From positions 1 to 38,615 of the forward strand of contig JADYYB010000047.1 in NCBI GenBank assembly GCA_020853895.1: a stretch of 38,615 nt of DNA, in the 5' to 3' direction. This stretch comes from Bauldia sp. (lineage in GTDB: Bacteria > Pseudomonadota > Alphaproteobacteria > Rhizobiales > Kaistiaceae). This document shows positions 36,671 through 38,615 of the stretch, piece after piece. Numbering within the stretch: the first letter of the stretch is position 1; each line of letters opens with the position of its first letter. The notes beneath the pieces were generated by a model. The model saw only the letters and a program-made list of their open reading frames with translations, was not told the DNA's origin and did not search any database. Both the position numbers and the translations under genes were made by a program.

Positions 36671-38602
36671 ATGCCTGAAGAGGCGGGCGGCAGCCAACTC
36701 CTCACAGTGGTGATCCTGCTCGGCGCCGCGGTCATCGCGGTGCCGATCTTCCGGCGCCTCGGCCTCGGCTCGGTGCTCGGCTATCTCGCCGCCGGCCTCG
36801 CCATCGGGCCCTTCGGCTTCAAGGTCTTCCACGACGCCGGCGAGGTCATCCACGTCGCCGAGTTCGGCGTGGTGATGCTGCTCTTCCTGATCGGCCTCGA
36901 GATGAAGCCGGCACGCCTTTGGGCGCTGCGCCGCGAGATCTTCGGCCTCGGCACGCTGCAGGTCGCGGGCGCCGGCGCGATCCTCACCGCGGCCGGCATC
37001 CTCATCGGCATCCCGCCGATCCCCGCCTTCATCGGGTCGCTCGGCTTCGTCCTCACCTCGACCGCCATCGTGCTCCGCATCCTCGAGGACCAGGGCGAGA
37101 CCAACTCGCCCGCCGGCCAGAAGATCGTCTCCATCCTCCTCCTCGAGGACCTCGCGATCGTTCCCCTCCTCGCCGTCGTCGCCTTCCTCGCCCCGACGAT
37201 GGTGACCGAGACGCACGGCATCGGCGGCTGGATCGGCATCGCCGTGGCGCTCCTCGGCGTCGCGGCCGTGTGGTTCGCCGGGCGCTTCGCGCTGAACCCG
37301 ATCTTCCGCATCCTCGCCGCCTCGCGGACGCGCGAGATCATGACCGCCGCCGCGCTCCTCGTCGTGCTCGGCGCAGCCCTCGCCGCCGAGGCCGGCGGCC
37401 TGTCGATGGCGATGGGCGCGTTCCTGGCCGGCGTGCTCCTCTCCGAGTCGACCTTCCGCCATCAGCTGGAAGCCGATATCGAGCCCTTCCGCGGCCTCCT
37501 CCTCGGCCTCTTCTTCCTCGGCGTCGGCATGTCGCTCGACCTCGGGGTGATCGCCACCTCCTGGCCCTTCATCCTCCTGCTCGTCACCGTCTTCATGCTG
37601 CTCAAGGCGGGCACGATCTATCTCGTCGCGCGGCTTCTCCGCTCCGATCATCACGAGGCCACGCAGCGCGCGCTCCTGATGGCGCAGGGCGGCGAGTTCG
37701 CCTTCGTGCTCTACACCGCCTCGGCCGATGTCGGCCTCCTCGACCCCGCCCTCCTCGCGCAGATGAACGCGGCCGTCATCATCTCGATGGCGATCACCCC
37801 GCTCGCCACGCTCGCCCTGCCCTTCCTCGCGCCGGCCCCGCCCGAATCCACCGACGGGCTGGAGCGGGCGGAAGGTCTCAAGGGCACCGTGCTGCTCATC
37901 GGCTTCGGCCGCTTTGGCCAGGTGGTCAGCCAGGTCCTCCTCGCCCGCGGCATCGAGGTGACGATCATCGACTCGAGCCCGGAGATGATCCGCAGCGCCT
38001 CGCGCTTCGGCTTCAAGATCTTCTACGGCGACGGCACGCGCCTCGACGTGCTGCGCACCGCCGGCGCGGGCAGCGCCAAGCTCATCGCGGTCGCCGTCGA
38101 CAAGAAGGAGACCGCCAACCGCATCGTCGAGCTGGCCAAGGCCGAGTTCCCCCTCGCCGAGCTCTATGTCCGCGCCTACGACCGGGCGCACACGCTCGAG
38201 CTCTATGCCGAGGGCGTCGCCTACGAGATTCGCGAGACCTTCGAGTCGGCGATCCGCTTCGGCGAGGCTTCGCTGCGCGGCCTCGGCGCCTCGCCCGAGG
38301 AAGCCACCGCCGTCGCCGCCGACATCCGCCGCCGCGACCTCGAGCGCCTCGAGATCCAGAAGGTCGAGGGCATCACCGGCGGCCGCGACCGCCTCATCCG
38401 CCAGGGCCCGACCCCCACCCCGCTCACCGAGCCCAAGCACGAGGGCCGCCCCCTCAACGAGGAGACCGCCGTCGTCGCCACCCCGATGGACGAGCCGCCC
38501 GCCTCCGACGAGGGGCTGGAGGACACCCTCCCCACGCCCCCGCCCGAGCGCGCCGCGGAGCCGGCGGAGGAGCGCTCGGAGCCTAGAACCCCTGTTTCCT
38601 GA
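36671..38602 (+). CDS. CPA2-family cation:proton antiporter with RCK domain (KefB/C-like)
   Basis: This 643-residue protein has an N-terminal membrane domain of about 12-13 helices (8-395) with QGGEFAFVLYT near 340. An RCK N-like nucleotide-binding domain follows (from about 405, LIGFGRFGQVVSQVLL, and DSS at the end of beta 2). The last 90 residues are a Pro/Glu-rich disordered tail without family likeness. It should exchange K+ or Na+ for protons, gated by a nucleotide or glutathione adduct. No KefF/KefG partner is seen. ATG 36671 is chosen; GTG 36668 is also possible. It starts 19 bases after tldD and may be co-transcribed. Confidence 0.93.
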   Translation: MPEEAGGSQLLTVVILLGAAVIAVPIFRRLGLGSVLGYLAAGLAIGPFGFKVFHDAGEVIHVAEFGVVMLLFLIGLEMKPARLWALRREIFGLGTLQVAGAGAILTAAGILIGIPPIPAFIGSLGFVLTSTAIVLRILEDQGETNSPAGQKIVSILLLEDLAIVPLLAVVAFLAPTMVTETHGIGGWIGIAVALLGVAAVWFAGRFALNPIFRILAASRTREIMTAAALLVVLGAALAAEAGGLSMAMGAFLAGVLLSESTFRHQLEADIEPFRGLLLGLFFLGVGMSLDLGVIATSWPFILLLVTVFMLLKAGTIYLVARLLRSDHHEATQRALLMAQGGEFAFVLYTASADVGLLDPALLAQMNAAVIISMAITPLATLALPFLAPAPPESTDGLERAEGLKGTVLLIGFGRFGQVVSQVLLARGIEVTIIDSSPEMIRSASRFGFKIFYGDGTRLDVLRTAGAGSAKLIAVAVDKKETANRIVELAKAEFPLAELYVRAYDRAHTLELYAEGVAYEIRETFESAIRFGEASLRGLGASPEEATAVAADIRRRDLERLEIQKVEGITGGRDRLIRQGPTPTPLTEPKHEGRPLNEETAVVATPMDEPPASDEGLEDTLPTPPPERAAEPAEERSEPRTPVS

Positions 38603-38615
38603 GCCAGGCCAGGCA

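Noticed and set aside
36512..38440. A long minus-strand open frame opposite tldD and the CPA2 antiporter
   Set aside because: It has an acidic, His/Glu-rich low-complexity translation and lies antisense to clear families. It is a shadow.

Overview
The window is a GC-rich chromosomal segment of an alphaproteobacterium. It is most like the Hyphomicrobiales (Rhizobiales). The evidence is the gene families and their order: a Rieske-cyt b-cyt c1 operon, the cox cluster coxB-coxA-ctaB-(CoxF-like)-ctaG-coxC-DUF983-SURF1 next to an IalB-like gene and tldD, the NUDIX-DUF6111-CCA cluster, and peroxiredoxin/DsbD-like/YqgE neighbours. I recognise this arrangement from memory and have not run a search. 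GTG and TTG starts are common. I see no tRNA, rRNA, phage, insertion sequence or CRISPR array. The segment reads as core chromosome, and long open frames opposite real genes are GC artefacts.

Layout. 1-370 is repeat-rich spacer. 371-3074 (-) is petA-petB-petC, the cytochrome bc1 complex. 3198-5078 (-) is an ABC exporter, divergent from hemF (5252-6148, +). A second copy of the same repeat family lies at 6171-6351. 6377-8943 (-) is NUDIX, DUF6111, CCA-adding enzyme and a VOC protein, read in the order NUDIX to VOC. 9237-16088 (+) is a tight operon of MoxR AAA ATPase, DUF58 protein, BatA/DUF4159 membrane protein and VWA membrane protein. 16172-19006 holds a GNAT enzyme, a small secreted orphan protein with its own terminator, a metallophosphoesterase and a tail-anchored protein. 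19362-22057 is the zinc importer: znuA faces znuC-znuB across a Zur-box-like palindrome. 22134-22736 holds two glycine-zipper lipoproteins, each with a terminator. 22747-24804 holds a 1-Cys peroxiredoxin, a DsbD-alpha-like protein and YqgE. 24823-27677 (-) is a three-gene unit of response regulator, membrane HEAT protein and processive GT2 glycosyltransferase, preceded by a perfect 14-bp palindrome. 27796-34311 (-) is the aa3 cytochrome oxidase operon. 34504-38602 (+) is an IalB-like protein, TldD and a CPA2-type antiporter with an RCK domain.

How the genes work together. The main theme is aerobic respiration. HemF acts in haem synthesis, CtaB converts haem b to haem o, SURF1 and CtaG insert haem a and CuB, and bc1 and aa3 form the end of the electron transport chain. 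Smaller themes are zinc uptake, envelope redox and stress proteins, and a probable regulated exopolysaccharide synthase.

The observations I would check first are: the CuA ligand loop of CoxB, which is about nine residues longer than the canonical loop; the REC-HEAT-GT2 unit with its palindrome; the His-rich stretch on ZnuC rather than ZnuA; and the MoxR/DUF58/BatA-DUF4159/VWA operon. I do not see clear evidence of a wholly new defence or mobile system here.
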